DNA of 64,000 nucleotides from Pseudorhodoferax soli. GTDB lineage: Bacteria > Pseudomonadota > Gammaproteobacteria > Burkholderiales > Burkholderiaceae_C. Under the pieces are notes generated by a model, which was not told the origin of the DNA, ran no database searches, and saw only the letters and a program-made list of their open reading frames with translations. The position numbers and the translations under genes are program-made. The stretch spans positions 240,115 through 304,114 of the forward strand of contig NZ_QPJK01000003.1 in NCBI RefSeq assembly GCF_003337555.1. The letters run 5' to 3'. This document shows positions 45,885 through 55,618 of this stretch, piece after piece. Position 1 is the stretch's first letter. Each line of letters opens with the position of its first letter.

Positions 45885-47684
45885 ATGCCCAAGGCCGCGG
45901 TTTGGCAGCGCCTCATGCTGCACGAGGAACTCGTCGACGCCGAGCGCGGCGCCGACACCATGCGCCCGGTGCGGCGGGCCCAGCTCGAGCTGCTGCTGCA
46001 GAAGTTCAGCCTGTCGGCCTCCATCGCCGCCGCGTTGTACGCGCTGGCGCTGTGGGTGCTGTTCTACGTGCTGGCACCGTCGCCACGGGCGCTGGCCTGG
46101 GCGGTACTGGTGCATGCCGTGCAGGCGGTGCGCTACAACCACACGCGCCGTCTGCTCGCGCGCGGCCCGGTGCCCGATGCCGAACTGGGCCCGGAACTGC
46201 ACCGCCAGACCCGCTTGCTCTGGATGCTGGGCGGCGCCTGGGCACTGGCGCCCTGGCTGCTGATGCGCCACGGCGACACCGCCTCCATGGCGTTGGTGGC
46301 GGTGTTCATCGTCGGCATGGTGTCCAGCGCGGCCGCGGTGCTGAGTTCGCACCGGCAGACGGTCGCTGCCTTCGTCGTGCCGGCCATGTGCGGCCTGGTC
46401 CTCGCGCTGGCCTGGTCGGGCGGGCTGATCGGCTGGATCATGGCGCTGGCGCTGGCGCAGTACAGTTCCACGCTGGTCAAGTGGACGGCGCAGCAGGTCG
46501 ACCTGCTGGTCGATTCGCTGCAGGTGCGCTTCGACCGCGAAGACCTGGCGCAGCGCCTGGCCGAGCAGGTCGAGCGCGTGGAAGCCGGCAGCCGCGAGAA
46601 GACGCGTTTCCTGGCCTCGGCCAGCCACGACCTGCGCCAGCCACTGCACGCGGTCTCGCTGTTCACCGCCGTGCTGGAGCATGCGCTGGCCCAGGGGCCG
46701 CAGCGCGAGACGGTGGCGCGCCTGGCGCATGCGGTGCGCATGCTGGGCACCTCGCTGGACGGCATGCTGGACGTGTCGCGCCTGGATGCGGGCGCTGTGC
46801 AGCCGCGCCTGGAGACGCTGGGCGTGCATGCGCTGTTCGTCTCGCTGCAGAGCACCTATGGCCTGCGGGCGCAGGACAAGGGCTTGCGCCTGCGCATCCG
46901 CGCGCCGGGCGACCTGCATGTGGCCAGCGACCAGTTGCTGCTCGAGCGCCTGCTGGGCAACCTGCTGGACAACGCCATCAAGTACACCGAGCAGGGCGGC
47001 GTGCTGGTCGCGGCGCGGCCGGCACGCCTGCCGGATGGCGGCCAGGCCGTGCGTTTCGAGGTGCTGGACACCGGCATCGGCATCGCGCCGGCGCAGCAGG
47101 CCCAGGTCTTCGAGGAGTTCTACCAGGTGGGCAATCCGCAGCGCGACCGGGCCCAGGGCATGGGGCTGGGACTGTCCATCGTGCGGCGGCTGTCGGCGCT
47201 GCTGCAGCACCCGGTGCAGCTGCGTTCGCGCCCGGGCCGGGGCACGCGCTTCGGTGTGTTGGTCAGGGCCGTGCCGCCAGTGGCGCCGTCGGGCGTCGTG
47301 GTGCCCCCGCACCTGCGCCGAACCGTGCAACTGCCTGCCCACGTGCTGGTGCTCGACGACGAGGCCGTCAGTGCCATGGCCATGGCGTCCTGGCTGTCGG
47401 CCCAGGGCTGCCAGGTGCGCGTGGCAGCCGACGTGCCGGCCGCCCGGCTGGCGCTGCGTGCGCATCCGGAGATCAGCACGGTGGTGGCCGATTTCCGCCT
47501 GCCGGGCAGCGAGAGCGGGCTGGACTTCCTGGTGGAGGTGCGCCTCCAGCTGCCCGAGATGCGCGGCCTGCTCGTGACCGGCGAGACCGCGCCCGAGCGC
47601 ATCGCCGCCATCCGCGCCAGCGGGCTGCCCTGCCTATTCAAGCCGGTGCAGCCCGAGCGGCTGCTCGAGTCGCTGGCGCGCTGA
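45885..47684 (+). CDS. Membrane hybrid sensor histidine kinase
   Basis: A 599-residue kinase. The N-terminal third holds about six membrane helices (roughly 40-190) with little periplasmic sequence, implying sensing within the membrane. A coiled coil leads to HisKA with His248 in SASHDLRQPLHA, HATPase (NLLDNAIKY, DTGIGIAP, GMGLGLSIVRRL) and a C-terminal receiver with acidic VLDDE and phospho-acceptor Asp536 in VVADFRLPGS. The RQPLHA H-box is typical of kinases paired with NarL-type regulators, like the one just upstream. The last 47 bases overlap the end of the convergent transporter gene. Confidence 0.94.
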   Translation: MPKAAVWQRLMLHEELVDAERGADTMRPVRRAQLELLLQKFSLSASIAAALYALALWVLFYVLAPSPRALAWAVLVHAVQAVRYNHTRRLLARGPVPDAELGPELHRQTRLLWMLGGAWALAPWLLMRHGDTASMALVAVFIVGMVSSAAAVLSSHRQTVAAFVVPAMCGLVLALAWSGGLIGWIMALALAQYSSTLVKWTAQQVDLLVDSLQVRFDREDLAQRLAEQVERVEAGSREKTRFLASASHDLRQPLHAVSLFTAVLEHALAQGPQRETVARLAHAVRMLGTSLDGMLDVSRLDAGAVQPRLETLGVHALFVSLQSTYGLRAQDKGLRLRIRAPGDLHVASDQLLLERLLGNLLDNAIKYTEQGGVLVAARPARLPDGGQAVRFEVLDTGIGIAPAQQAQVFEEFYQVGNPQRDRAQGMGLGLSIVRRLSALLQHPVQLRSRPGRGTRFGVLVRAVPPVAPSGVVVPPHLRRTVQLPAHVLVLDDEAVSAMAMASWLSAQGCQVRVAADVPAARLALRAHPEISTVVADFRLPGSESGLDFLVEVRLQLPEMRGLLVTGETAPERIAAIRASGLPCLFKPVQPERLLESLAR

Positions 47685-48909
47685 CCACGACCACGGCGGC
47701 CGAGACCTGCAACAGGACGAGCACCAGGAAGCAGGAGCCGTAGCTGGCTGCCGCCGTCGGCCCGGCCTGCGGCCCGGCCGCAACCAGGGCGGCCAGCACG
47801 GCAGGAGCGAACGCATACAGCGCCTGCGACAGTGCCACGCTGCGCGCGACCACGCGTGGCACATCGGCAGGTGCGAACTCCGCCTGTGCGATCAGCGGCG
47901 GCAACGAGGTGGCGTTGCCGATGCCGAGGCCGAACAACACGGCGCCGCAGGCCAGGAGCGCCGTGTGTTCCATGCCCGCCCACCACAGCAGCAGCGTTCC
48001 GGCGGCTTGCACGGCGTAGCTGGCCGCAGCGGCGCGGCGCCGGTCGGCCCACCGCGCCAGCAGCCACGCCATGGCGAAGCGGCCGGCCATGCCGCAGGCG
48101 GTGGCCAACGCCATGATCCAGCCCGCCTGCCGGGTGCCCAGGCCGGCTGCAAGCCAGGAGAAGAGTTGGGAGATCAACCCGATCTGCGCGAAGAGGCCCA
48201 GGGCCATGCCCGTTGCCAACGTCACGAACCGGCGGTCGCGCCACAGCGTGCTGCGCACGGCCACGGCATGGCTGGCGCGGGGCAGCGGCACCGGCACGGT
48301 GGCCGCCACCTGGCCCGCGGGAACGCAGGCCAGCTCACGGCTGGCGATGGACAACACCACGCTGACCATGGCGAGACCGACCAGCACGGCCGCCGCAGGA
48401 AAGCCGGCGCGGTCGATCAGCAGCACCCACAGCGGCGAGAAGACCATGCCGCCGACGCTGGCGCCGTTGTAGGCCTTGGCCAATGCCAGCGGCCGCGTCT
48501 CGGCGAAGCAGGGCGAGACGATCGCATGGATGCCCGCGGCGCCCATCGGCACCCAGCCAGCGCCCGTGCACATGGCCGCCACGAACAGTTGCCAGGGTTC
48601 GGCCGCTGCAGCCCAGCCGAGCACCCCTGCAGCGAGCAGCAGGGATCCGGCCACGGTCGCGGCAGGGATCCCGATGCGCCGGTGGATGGCAGGAAGGCCG
48701 GCGGCGACCCCCGCACCCAAGAGGAAATGGCAGGTCAGCGCAGCACTGACCAGCGGCGGCGGCCAGCCGGTGCGCTCCAGCACCGCATGCAGGAAGACGG
48801 GCGGCCCGTAGAAGCCCACGCCCCAGCCGAACAGCGCCAGCACGAAGGCCGCGCGCACGACGCTGCGGCCGTGGCAAGAGGACGAGAGCGTGGAGAGGGC
48901 AGGCGGCAT
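47638..48909 (-). CDS. Major facilitator superfamily transporter
   Basis: A 423-residue protein with about 12 predicted membrane helices, probably a proton-driven exporter or importer. It has FVLALFGWGVGFYGPPVFLHAV near the N-terminus, a central basic loop and the MFS motif-A-like segment RWADRRRAAAASYAV in the second half. The substrate is not predictable. The ATG at 48909 is chosen because the frame upstream is unlike a transporter and overlaps the regulator side. Divergence from an ArsR-like gene with a palindrome between them suggests control by that protein. Confidence 0.87.
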   Translation of the reverse strand: MPPALSTLSSSCHGRSVVRAAFVLALFGWGVGFYGPPVFLHAVLERTGWPPPLVSAALTCHFLLGAGVAAGLPAIHRRIGIPAATVAGSLLLAAGVLGWAAAAEPWQLFVAAMCTGAGWVPMGAAGIHAIVSPCFAETRPLALAKAYNGASVGGMVFSPLWVLLIDRAGFPAAAVLVGLAMVSVVLSIASRELACVPAGQVAATVPVPLPRASHAVAVRSTLWRDRRFVTLATGMALGLFAQIGLISQLFSWLAAGLGTRQAGWIMALATACGMAGRFAMAWLLARWADRRRAAAASYAVQAAGTLLLWWAGMEHTALLACGAVLFGLGIGNATSLPPLIAQAEFAPADVPRVVARSVALSQALYAFAPAVLAALVAAGPQAGPTAAASYGSCFLVLVLLQVSAAVVVVSAPATRAAARAAPA

Positions 48910-48976
48910 GGTGTCGGCACAGCGGTATGCGGGGCAAGCCCGCGATGTGCTCGATGCTGCGGTCAGGGCCGGCCGC

Positions 48977-49002
48977 GATGCTTCGCTCCAGAGCGAAGCG
49001 TC
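48977..49002. promoter_or_regulatory. Palindrome between the MFS and ArsR-like genes (candidate operator)
   Basis: A perfect 8-bp inverted repeat GCTTCGCT / AGCGAAGC separated by CCAG lies at 48980-48999. Flanking GA and TC extend it to 26 bases with one mismatch. It lies 42 bases before the ArsR-like start and 67 bases before the MFS start, a typical place for an operator governing both genes. ArsR-family dimers bind imperfect 12-2-12 type repeats of about this size. Confidence 0.5.
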
Positions 49003-49043
49003 GGGCTGGCGCCTTGGGATACGCTGGCAGTCGGAGCGACACC

Positions 49044-49763
49044 ATGAACACCAACCAGATTGCCCGGATCGCATCCCTGCTCGGCGAGCCCGCACGCGCG
49101 GCGATGCTGCTGCAGCTGATGGATGGCCGTTGGCTCACCGCGACCGAACTGGCCGGGGCCGCCAGCGTCTCGCCGCAGACCGCCAGCCGCCATCTGGCCC
49201 AGTTGGTGGCGGGAGGCCTCCTGCACGTGGAACAGCGGGGCCGGCACCGCTACCACCGGCTCGCATCGGGCGAGGTGGCCAAGGTGCTGGAAAGCCTCAT
49301 GCAGATCGCGGGGGAGGTGCCGATTCAACGGCCCGTCGTGCCGGGCCCGCGCGAGCCGGCGATGCGCATGGCCCGCATGTGCTATGACCACATCGCCGGC
49401 CGTCTCGGGCTGGCCATCGCCGAACGGCTGCAGGCGGACCAGGCGATCGAGTTCGACGGGGAGGCCGGCCTTGTCACCGAGCGGGCCGGGCCGGTGCTCG
49501 CGCGCTGGGGCCTGTCGCTTGCGCCCGAGCAGCCGCCGACGCGAAGGGCCAGGACGTATTGCCGCCCTTGCCTGGACTGGAGCGAACGCAAGCCGCATCT
49601 GGCCGGCCGGCTCGGCGCGATGATCTGCGCGCACTGCCTGGACCAGGGGTGGTTGAGCCGCAAGGCCGGCAACCGGGCCCTGACCATCTCGGCGCGCGGC
49701 GCAGCCCGCTTGCGCGATCTGCTGGGCCTTGCGGCCTGGCAGCGGGTGACCGACGAGGCCTGA
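49044..49763 (+). CDS. ArsR-like winged-helix regulator with Cys-containing C-terminal domain
   Basis: A 239-residue regulator. The N-terminal winged helix (about 1-85) shows RIASLLGEPARAAMLLQLMDGRWLTATELAGAA, then SVSPQTASRHLAQLVAGGLL and the wing QRGRHRYHRLAS. This is more than twice the size of a minimal ArsR protein. The extra domain contains MCYDHIAGRLGLAIAERL, YCRPCLDWSERKPHLAG and ICAHCLDQGW, offering five cysteines that could bind metal or react with oxidants. The start has GGAG upstream. The divergent MFS gene is the likely target; the inducer is unknown. Confidence 0.88.
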   Translation: MNTNQIARIASLLGEPARAAMLLQLMDGRWLTATELAGAASVSPQTASRHLAQLVAGGLLHVEQRGRHRYHRLASGEVAKVLESLMQIAGEVPIQRPVVPGPREPAMRMARMCYDHIAGRLGLAIAERLQADQAIEFDGEAGLVTERAGPVLARWGLSLAPEQPPTRRARTYCRPCLDWSERKPHLAGRLGAMICAHCLDQGWLSRKAGNRALTISARGAARLRDLLGLAAWQRVTDEA

Positions 49764-49800
49764 CCGGCTGCCCGAGCGTCAGCCCTTGGTCGGCCCCATG

Positions 49801-50685
49801 TCAGCCCTTTTGCAGCATCTTCAGCACGCTGGAGAAATCCAGCGCGCCATGGCCCGCCAGGCTGTGCGCGGCGTACAGGTTGCGCGCCAGGCCACCCAAG
49901 GGTGTGGCGGCGCGCACGGCAGCGGCGTTCTCTTGCGCCAGGCCCAGGTCCTTGAGCATGAGGTCCGTGCCGAAGCCGCCGGCGTAGTTCTTGGAGGCCG
50001 GCGCGGTCTCCATCACGCCGGGCATGGGGTTGTACTTCTCCAGCGCCCAGTTGCCGCCCGAACTGCGCCGCATGATCTCCGACAGCACCTTGGGGTCCAG
50101 CCCATTGGCCACGCCCAGGGCCAACGCCTCCGAGGTGCCGATCATGAGGATGCCCAGCAGCATGTTGTTGCAGATCTTGGCGGTTTGGCCGGCACCGGCA
50201 TCGCCGGCATGGAAGATGTTGGCGCCCATCTTCTCCAGCAGCGGGCGGGCACGCTCCAGATCCGCCGGGCTGCCGCCGACCATGAAGGTCAGCGTGCCGG
50301 CGATGGCCCCGCCGGTGCCGCCGGAGACCGGCGCGTCGAGCACCGCGATGCCGCGCGCGGCACCGGCCTCGGCCACCTTGCGCGAGCTGGCAGCGGCGAT
50401 GGTGCTGCTGTCGATGACCAGCGTGCCCGGTGCGATCTTGCCGATCAGGCCTTTGTCACCGAGGTACAGCGCCTCGACGTGCTGGCTCGCCGGCAACATG
50501 CTGACGACGACCTCGGCGCCTTCCAGTGTGGCGGCCGCCGTGTCGGCGATGGACAGGCCGTCGGCCGCGTACTTCTTGCAGGCGGCCTCGGACAGGTCGA
50601 AGCCGCTGACCTGGTGGCCGGCCTTGTGCAGGTTCATGGCCATGGGGCCGCCCATGTTGCCGAGGCCGATGAAGGCGATCTTCAT
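49801..50685 (-). CDS. mmsB: 3-hydroxyisobutyrate dehydrogenase
   Basis: A 294-residue NAD-dependent enzyme that oxidises 3-hydroxyisobutyrate to methylmalonate semialdehyde in valine breakdown. The Rossmann motif IAFIGLGNMGGPMAMNL starts the protein, followed by the substrate-loop DAPVSGGTGGA and the catalytic Lys170 in GQTAKICNNMLLG. The assignment over other beta-hydroxyacid dehydrogenases rests on the adjacent valine genes. It is last in the four-gene cluster, 30 bases after the hydrolase gene. Confidence 0.95.
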   Translation of the reverse strand: MKIAFIGLGNMGGPMAMNLHKAGHQVSGFDLSEAACKKYAADGLSIADTAAATLEGAEVVVSMLPASQHVEALYLGDKGLIGKIAPGTLVIDSSTIAAASSRKVAEAGAARGIAVLDAPVSGGTGGAIAGTLTFMVGGSPADLERARPLLEKMGANIFHAGDAGAGQTAKICNNMLLGILMIGTSEALALGVANGLDPKVLSEIMRRSSGGNWALEKYNPMPGVMETAPASKNYAGGFGTDLMLKDLGLAQENAAAVRAATPLGGLARNLYAAHSLAGHGALDFSSVLKMLQKG

Positions 50686-50715
50686 GTGTCTGTCTCCGTG
50701 GTGGTTCGTGTGTGT

Positions 50716-51831
50716 CTAGACGAGGCCGACGAGTTCGGGCGCCATCTCGCCGCGCGGGCGCAGGTGGTCCTCGACGAAGGCCGGTGTGATTTCGGCCAGG
50801 CTGGCCGGGCTCCACCGGGGGTTGCGGTCCTTGTCGACCAGCACGGCGCGGATGCCTTCGGCGAAATCCTTGTGCGCGCAAAAGCCCAGCGATGCCCAGT
50901 ACTCGAGCCGGAACACTTCGGCCAGAGACATGCGCGGCACGCGCTGCCACAGCGCAAAGCTCAACGCGATGGAACTCGGCGCGCCCTTGGCGAAGGCCTT
51001 GGCCGCGCCCTGCAGCCAGGCGTCCTCGCTCTGCAGCGCATACAGCCGCGCGGCGATGTCGTTCAGGTCTTCGCCGGCCATCAGGGTGTTGATGGTGTCG
51101 AAATGCTCGCGCAGCTTGGAAGCCGGTGCCTCGGCGCCCTGGCCGGCCGCGATCAGGATGCGCGAGAGCGTGGCGCGGTCGGCTTTCTCGTCACCGCTCC
51201 AGGCGGCCTGGGCGATGGCGTCCAGCACCTGGGCCTTGCGTTCGTGCGGCACCAGGTGGTCGGCCTGGCCCACGAACAGCGCGTCGCTGGCGTTGAAGTT
51301 GGCGGCCGTGAGCGCCAGGAACAGCCCGGTGCGGCCTGGCATGCGGCGCAGGAACCAGCTGCCGCCCACATCGGGGTACAGGCCGATGTGGATCTCGGGC
51401 ATGGCCAGCCGGCTCTGCGGCGTGACCACGCGGTGCGAGGCACCCGCCAACAGCCCGATGCCGCCACCCATCACGATGCCGTGGCCCCAGCACAGGAAGG
51501 GCTTGGGGAAGGTGTGGATCAGGTAGTCGAGTTCGTATTCTTCGCCGAAGAAGCGCTCGGCGTATTCGTTGCGGGCCGGGCCGCAGTCCAGCAGCGTCTG
51601 GTACAGCTGGCGCAGGTCGCCGCCGGCGCAGAAGGCCTTCTCGCCGGCCGCATCGAGCAGCACGCCAGCGATGCCATCGTCCTTCGCCCAGGCCTGCAGC
51701 TGGGGCGTGAGCAGCCGCACCATGGCCACCGACAGCGAGTTCAGCGAGGCCGGCGCGTTGAGCGTGGCCACGCCGAAGCGCTTGCCGTTGTGGGCTTTGA
51801 TTTCGTTGAAGAGAACCACGGCTTCGGTCAT
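50716..51831 (-). CDS. 3-hydroxyisobutyryl-CoA hydrolase (enoyl-CoA hydratase family)
   Basis: A 371-residue crotonase-fold protein. It carries ATLNAPASLNSLSVAMV, the oxyanion segments KAFCAGGDLRQLY and GIVMGGGIGLLAGASHRVVT, and MPEIHIGLYPDVGGSWFLRRM with an acidic catalytic pair typical of the ECH_2/HIBCH group. The extra C-terminal part (RNPRWSPASLAEIT) is also HIBCH-like and makes it longer than hydratases. Between the acyl-CoA dehydrogenase and mmsB it fits the hydrolysis of 3-hydroxyisobutyryl-CoA. It overlaps the dehydrogenase gene by 4 bases. Confidence 0.92.
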   Translation of the reverse strand: MTEAVVLFNEIKAHNGKRFGVATLNAPASLNSLSVAMVRLLTPQLQAWAKDDGIAGVLLDAAGEKAFCAGGDLRQLYQTLLDCGPARNEYAERFFGEEYELDYLIHTFPKPFLCWGHGIVMGGGIGLLAGASHRVVTPQSRLAMPEIHIGLYPDVGGSWFLRRMPGRTGLFLALTAANFNASDALFVGQADHLVPHERKAQVLDAIAQAAWSGDEKADRATLSRILIAAGQGAEAPASKLREHFDTINTLMAGEDLNDIAARLYALQSEDAWLQGAAKAFAKGAPSSIALSFALWQRVPRMSLAEVFRLEYWASLGFCAHKDFAEGIRAVLVDKDRNPRWSPASLAEITPAFVEDHLRPRGEMAPELVGLV

Positions 51832-52982
51832 TGGATGTCGACGTCGCTTTCGAGAAGTTTGCGCGCCACGATGAGGCGCATGATTTCGTTCGTGCCTTCC
51901 AGGATCTGGTGCACGCGCGTGTCGCGCACCAGCCGTTCCAGCGGGAATTCGCCCAGGTAGCCGTAGCCCCCATGCAGTTGCAGCGCGTCGTTGCAGACGT
52001 TGAAGCCGGCATCGGTGGCGAAGCGCTTGGCCATCGCGCAATAGGTGCTGGCGTCGGCATGGCCGGCGTCCAGCTTGCTGGCGGCCAGGCGCACCATCTG
52101 GCGCGCGGCCACGAGTTCGGTCGCCATGTCGGCCAGCTTGAACTGCAGCGCCTGGAAGCTGGCCAGTGGCTTGCCGAACTGCTGGCGCTCATGCAGGTAG
52201 CGCCGCGCCGCATCCAGCGCGCCCTGGGCCGCACCGACCGAGCAGGTGGCGATGTTGATGCGCCCGCCATCCAGGCCCTTCATGGCGATGCGAAAGCCTT
52301 CGCCTTCGTTGCCCAGCAGGTGGTCGGCCGGGATGCGCACGTTGTCGAAGTTGATGGTGCGCGTGGGCTGGCTGTTCCAGCCCATCTTGTGTTCCTTCTT
52401 GCCGTAGCTGATGCCGGGGGCATCGGCCGGCACGGCGAAGGCCGAGACGCCGCCCGCGCCGCCGCCGCCCGTGCGCGCCATCAGCACCAGCACGTCTGTG
52501 GCGCCCGCACCGGAAATGAACGCCTTGCCGCCGTTGATGACGTACTCGGGGCCTTGCAGTTCGGCCCGCGTCTTGAGGTTGCCGGCGTCCGAGCCGGCGC
52601 CAGGCTCGGTCAGGCAGTAGGACGCCAGCTTGCGGCCGCTGGTCAGGTCCTCTCCCCAGCGCTCGCACACCGCGGGCGTGGCCCAGGTGCCCAGCATCCA
52701 GGTCGCCATGTTGTGGATGGTGATGAAGGCCGTGGTCGAGGGGTCCACCGCCGCCATCTGCTCGAACACGAGCGCGGCGTCCAGCCGGGGCAGCGCCAGC
52801 CCGCCGATGCGCTCGGGCGCGTACAGGCCGCAAAAGCCCAGGTCGCCGGCCTTGCCGATGGCGTCCCGCGGGAAGATCTGCTCGCGGTCCCACAGCGCGG
52901 CATGCGGCGCGAGTTCGTTGGTGGCGAACTCGCGCGCGGTGTCGGCAAAGGCTTGTTGTTCCTCTGAAAGTTCGAAGTCCAT
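51828..52982 (-). CDS. Acyl-CoA dehydrogenase (probable isobutyryl-CoA dehydrogenase)
   Basis: A 384-residue flavoenzyme with the family features YCLTEPGAGSDAGNLKTRAE, KAFISGAGATDVLVLMART, LGNEGEGFRIAMKGLDGGRINIA and LHGGYGYLGEFPLERLVRD. The catalytic Glu362 lies in ILEGTNEIMRL near the C-terminus, the position used by short-branched/short-chain members. Cluster context with hydroxyisobutyryl-CoA hydrolase, mmsB and mmsA points to isobutyryl-CoA as substrate. The electron acceptor would be ETF. It begins 10 bases after mmsA. Confidence 0.93.
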   Translation of the reverse strand: MDFELSEEQQAFADTAREFATNELAPHAALWDREQIFPRDAIGKAGDLGFCGLYAPERIGGLALPRLDAALVFEQMAAVDPSTTAFITIHNMATWMLGTWATPAVCERWGEDLTSGRKLASYCLTEPGAGSDAGNLKTRAELQGPEYVINGGKAFISGAGATDVLVLMARTGGGGAGGVSAFAVPADAPGISYGKKEHKMGWNSQPTRTINFDNVRIPADHLLGNEGEGFRIAMKGLDGGRINIATCSVGAAQGALDAARRYLHERQQFGKPLASFQALQFKLADMATELVAARQMVRLAASKLDAGHADASTYCAMAKRFATDAGFNVCNDALQLHGGYGYLGEFPLERLVRDTRVHQILEGTNEIMRLIVARKLLESDVDIQ

Positions 52983-52992
52983 GGACCCGAAC

Positions 52993-54516
<1,524 letters not shown>

Positions 54517-54562
54517 GGACAGGTCTCCTGGTATGGATGTAGGAATCGCTGGCCATGCTACC

Positions 54563-54620
54563 TGTGCAAATTTAGGTTCGCAATAGCAAACCGGGCTGTC
54601 CCGCTCTGCAAATTTGCACA
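54563..54620. promoter_or_regulatory. Paired inverted repeats between mmsA and the LysR gene (candidate operator)
   Basis: TGTGCAAATTT at 54563-54573 recurs in exact inverted form as AAATTTGCACA at 54610-54620, with 36 bases between. The second copy is embedded in the perfect 12-bp palindrome TGCAAATTTGCA (54607-54618). Both lie in the 117-base gap between divergent start codons, the palindrome 15 bases before the LysR start. LysR tetramers typically contact two such dyads, one repressing their own gene and one activating the divergent operon. Confidence 0.65.
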
Positions 54621-54633
54621 ATACTCGCAGCCC

Positions 54634-55524
54634 ATGGACTGGGACCACCTGCGCTACTTCCTCGAACTGGCGCGCACGCGCAAGCTCAGTGCGGCCGCGC
54701 GGCGGCTGGACGTCCAACACACCACGGTGTCGCGCCGCATCCGTGCGCTGGAGCAGATCGTGGGTGCGCCGTTGTTCACGCGCTCAGGTGGCGAATACCT
54801 GGTGAGCGAGGCCGGCCGGCGCCTGTTGCCCCAGGTGGAGGCCATGGAAGCGGCCAGCCTCGCGGTGCTGGGCACGGCCCCGGCGCGGGATGGCGAGTTG
54901 TCGGGCGTGGTGCGTGTGGGCGCGACCGAGGGCTTCGGCACCGTGGTGCTGGCGCCCTTGCTGGCGCGCTTCGCGCAGGCGCATCCACAGCTCGTGATCG
55001 ACCTGCTGCCGCTGCCGCGCAACGTCAACCTGTCGCAGCGCGAGGCGGACATCGTGGTCTCGCTGGAGCGGCCGGTGCGGGGCAATGCGGTCGCCGCCAG
55101 ACTGTGCGACTACGTGCTGCGGCTGTATGCCTCGCCCGACTATCTGGCCCGGCACCCGCCGATCCGCAGCCGCGACGACCTGCCGCAGCACAGCTTCATC
55201 AGCTACATCGACGACCTGCTGTTCAGCAAGGAGTTGCGCTACCTGGCAGAGCTCTGCCGCCCGCAGCGCTACGCATTGCGCAGCACGAGCGTGCTGGCCC
55301 AGCACCAGGCGGTTGCCCTGGGCGCAGGGATCGGCGTGCTGCCGGCGTTCCTGGCCGACGGCGACGACCGGCTGTGCGCCGTGCTGCCCGAGGAGGCGCA
55401 GTTCGTGCGCACCTTCTGGATCTCCATGCCCAAGGAGAACCGCTCCATCGCACGCATCCAGACCATCTGGAGTTTGTTGCGCTCATCTGTGCAAACGGAC
55501 AAGCGGCTGCGGCCGCCGGTCTGA
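54634..55524 (+). CDS. LysR-family transcriptional regulator
   Basis: A 296-residue regulator. The N-terminal winged helix-turn-helix (1-60) reads [28 protein letters not shown] with recognition helix [14 protein letters not shown] linker helix and a two-lobed effector domain follow (about 90-290, [22 protein letters not shown] and [16 protein letters not shown]). It is divergent from the valine/isobutyrate operon and is its probable regulator. The effector is not known; a pathway intermediate is a reasonable guess. Confidence 0.94.
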   Translation: MDWDHLRYFLELARTRKLSAAARRLDVQHTTVSRRIRALEQIVGAPLFTRSGGEYLVSEAGRRLLPQVEAMEAASLAVLGTAPARDGELSGVVRVGATEGFGTVVLAPLLARFAQAHPQLVIDLLPLPRNVNLSQREADIVVSLERPVRGNAVAARLCDYVLRLYASPDYLARHPPIRSRDDLPQHSFISYIDDLLFSKELRYLAELCRPQRYALRSTSVLAQHQAVALGAGIGVLPAFLADGDDRLCAVLPEEAQFVRTFWISMPKENRSIARIQTIWSLLRSSVQTDKRLRPPV

Positions 55525-55618
55525 TTTCGCGACAGTTCTGGCGCGCGCCCCGTTTGGTGATGCGGTGAAATCAATAATCTTGCGTAATATGCCCTGATTC
55601 ATGTAGCTGGAGTAAGCG

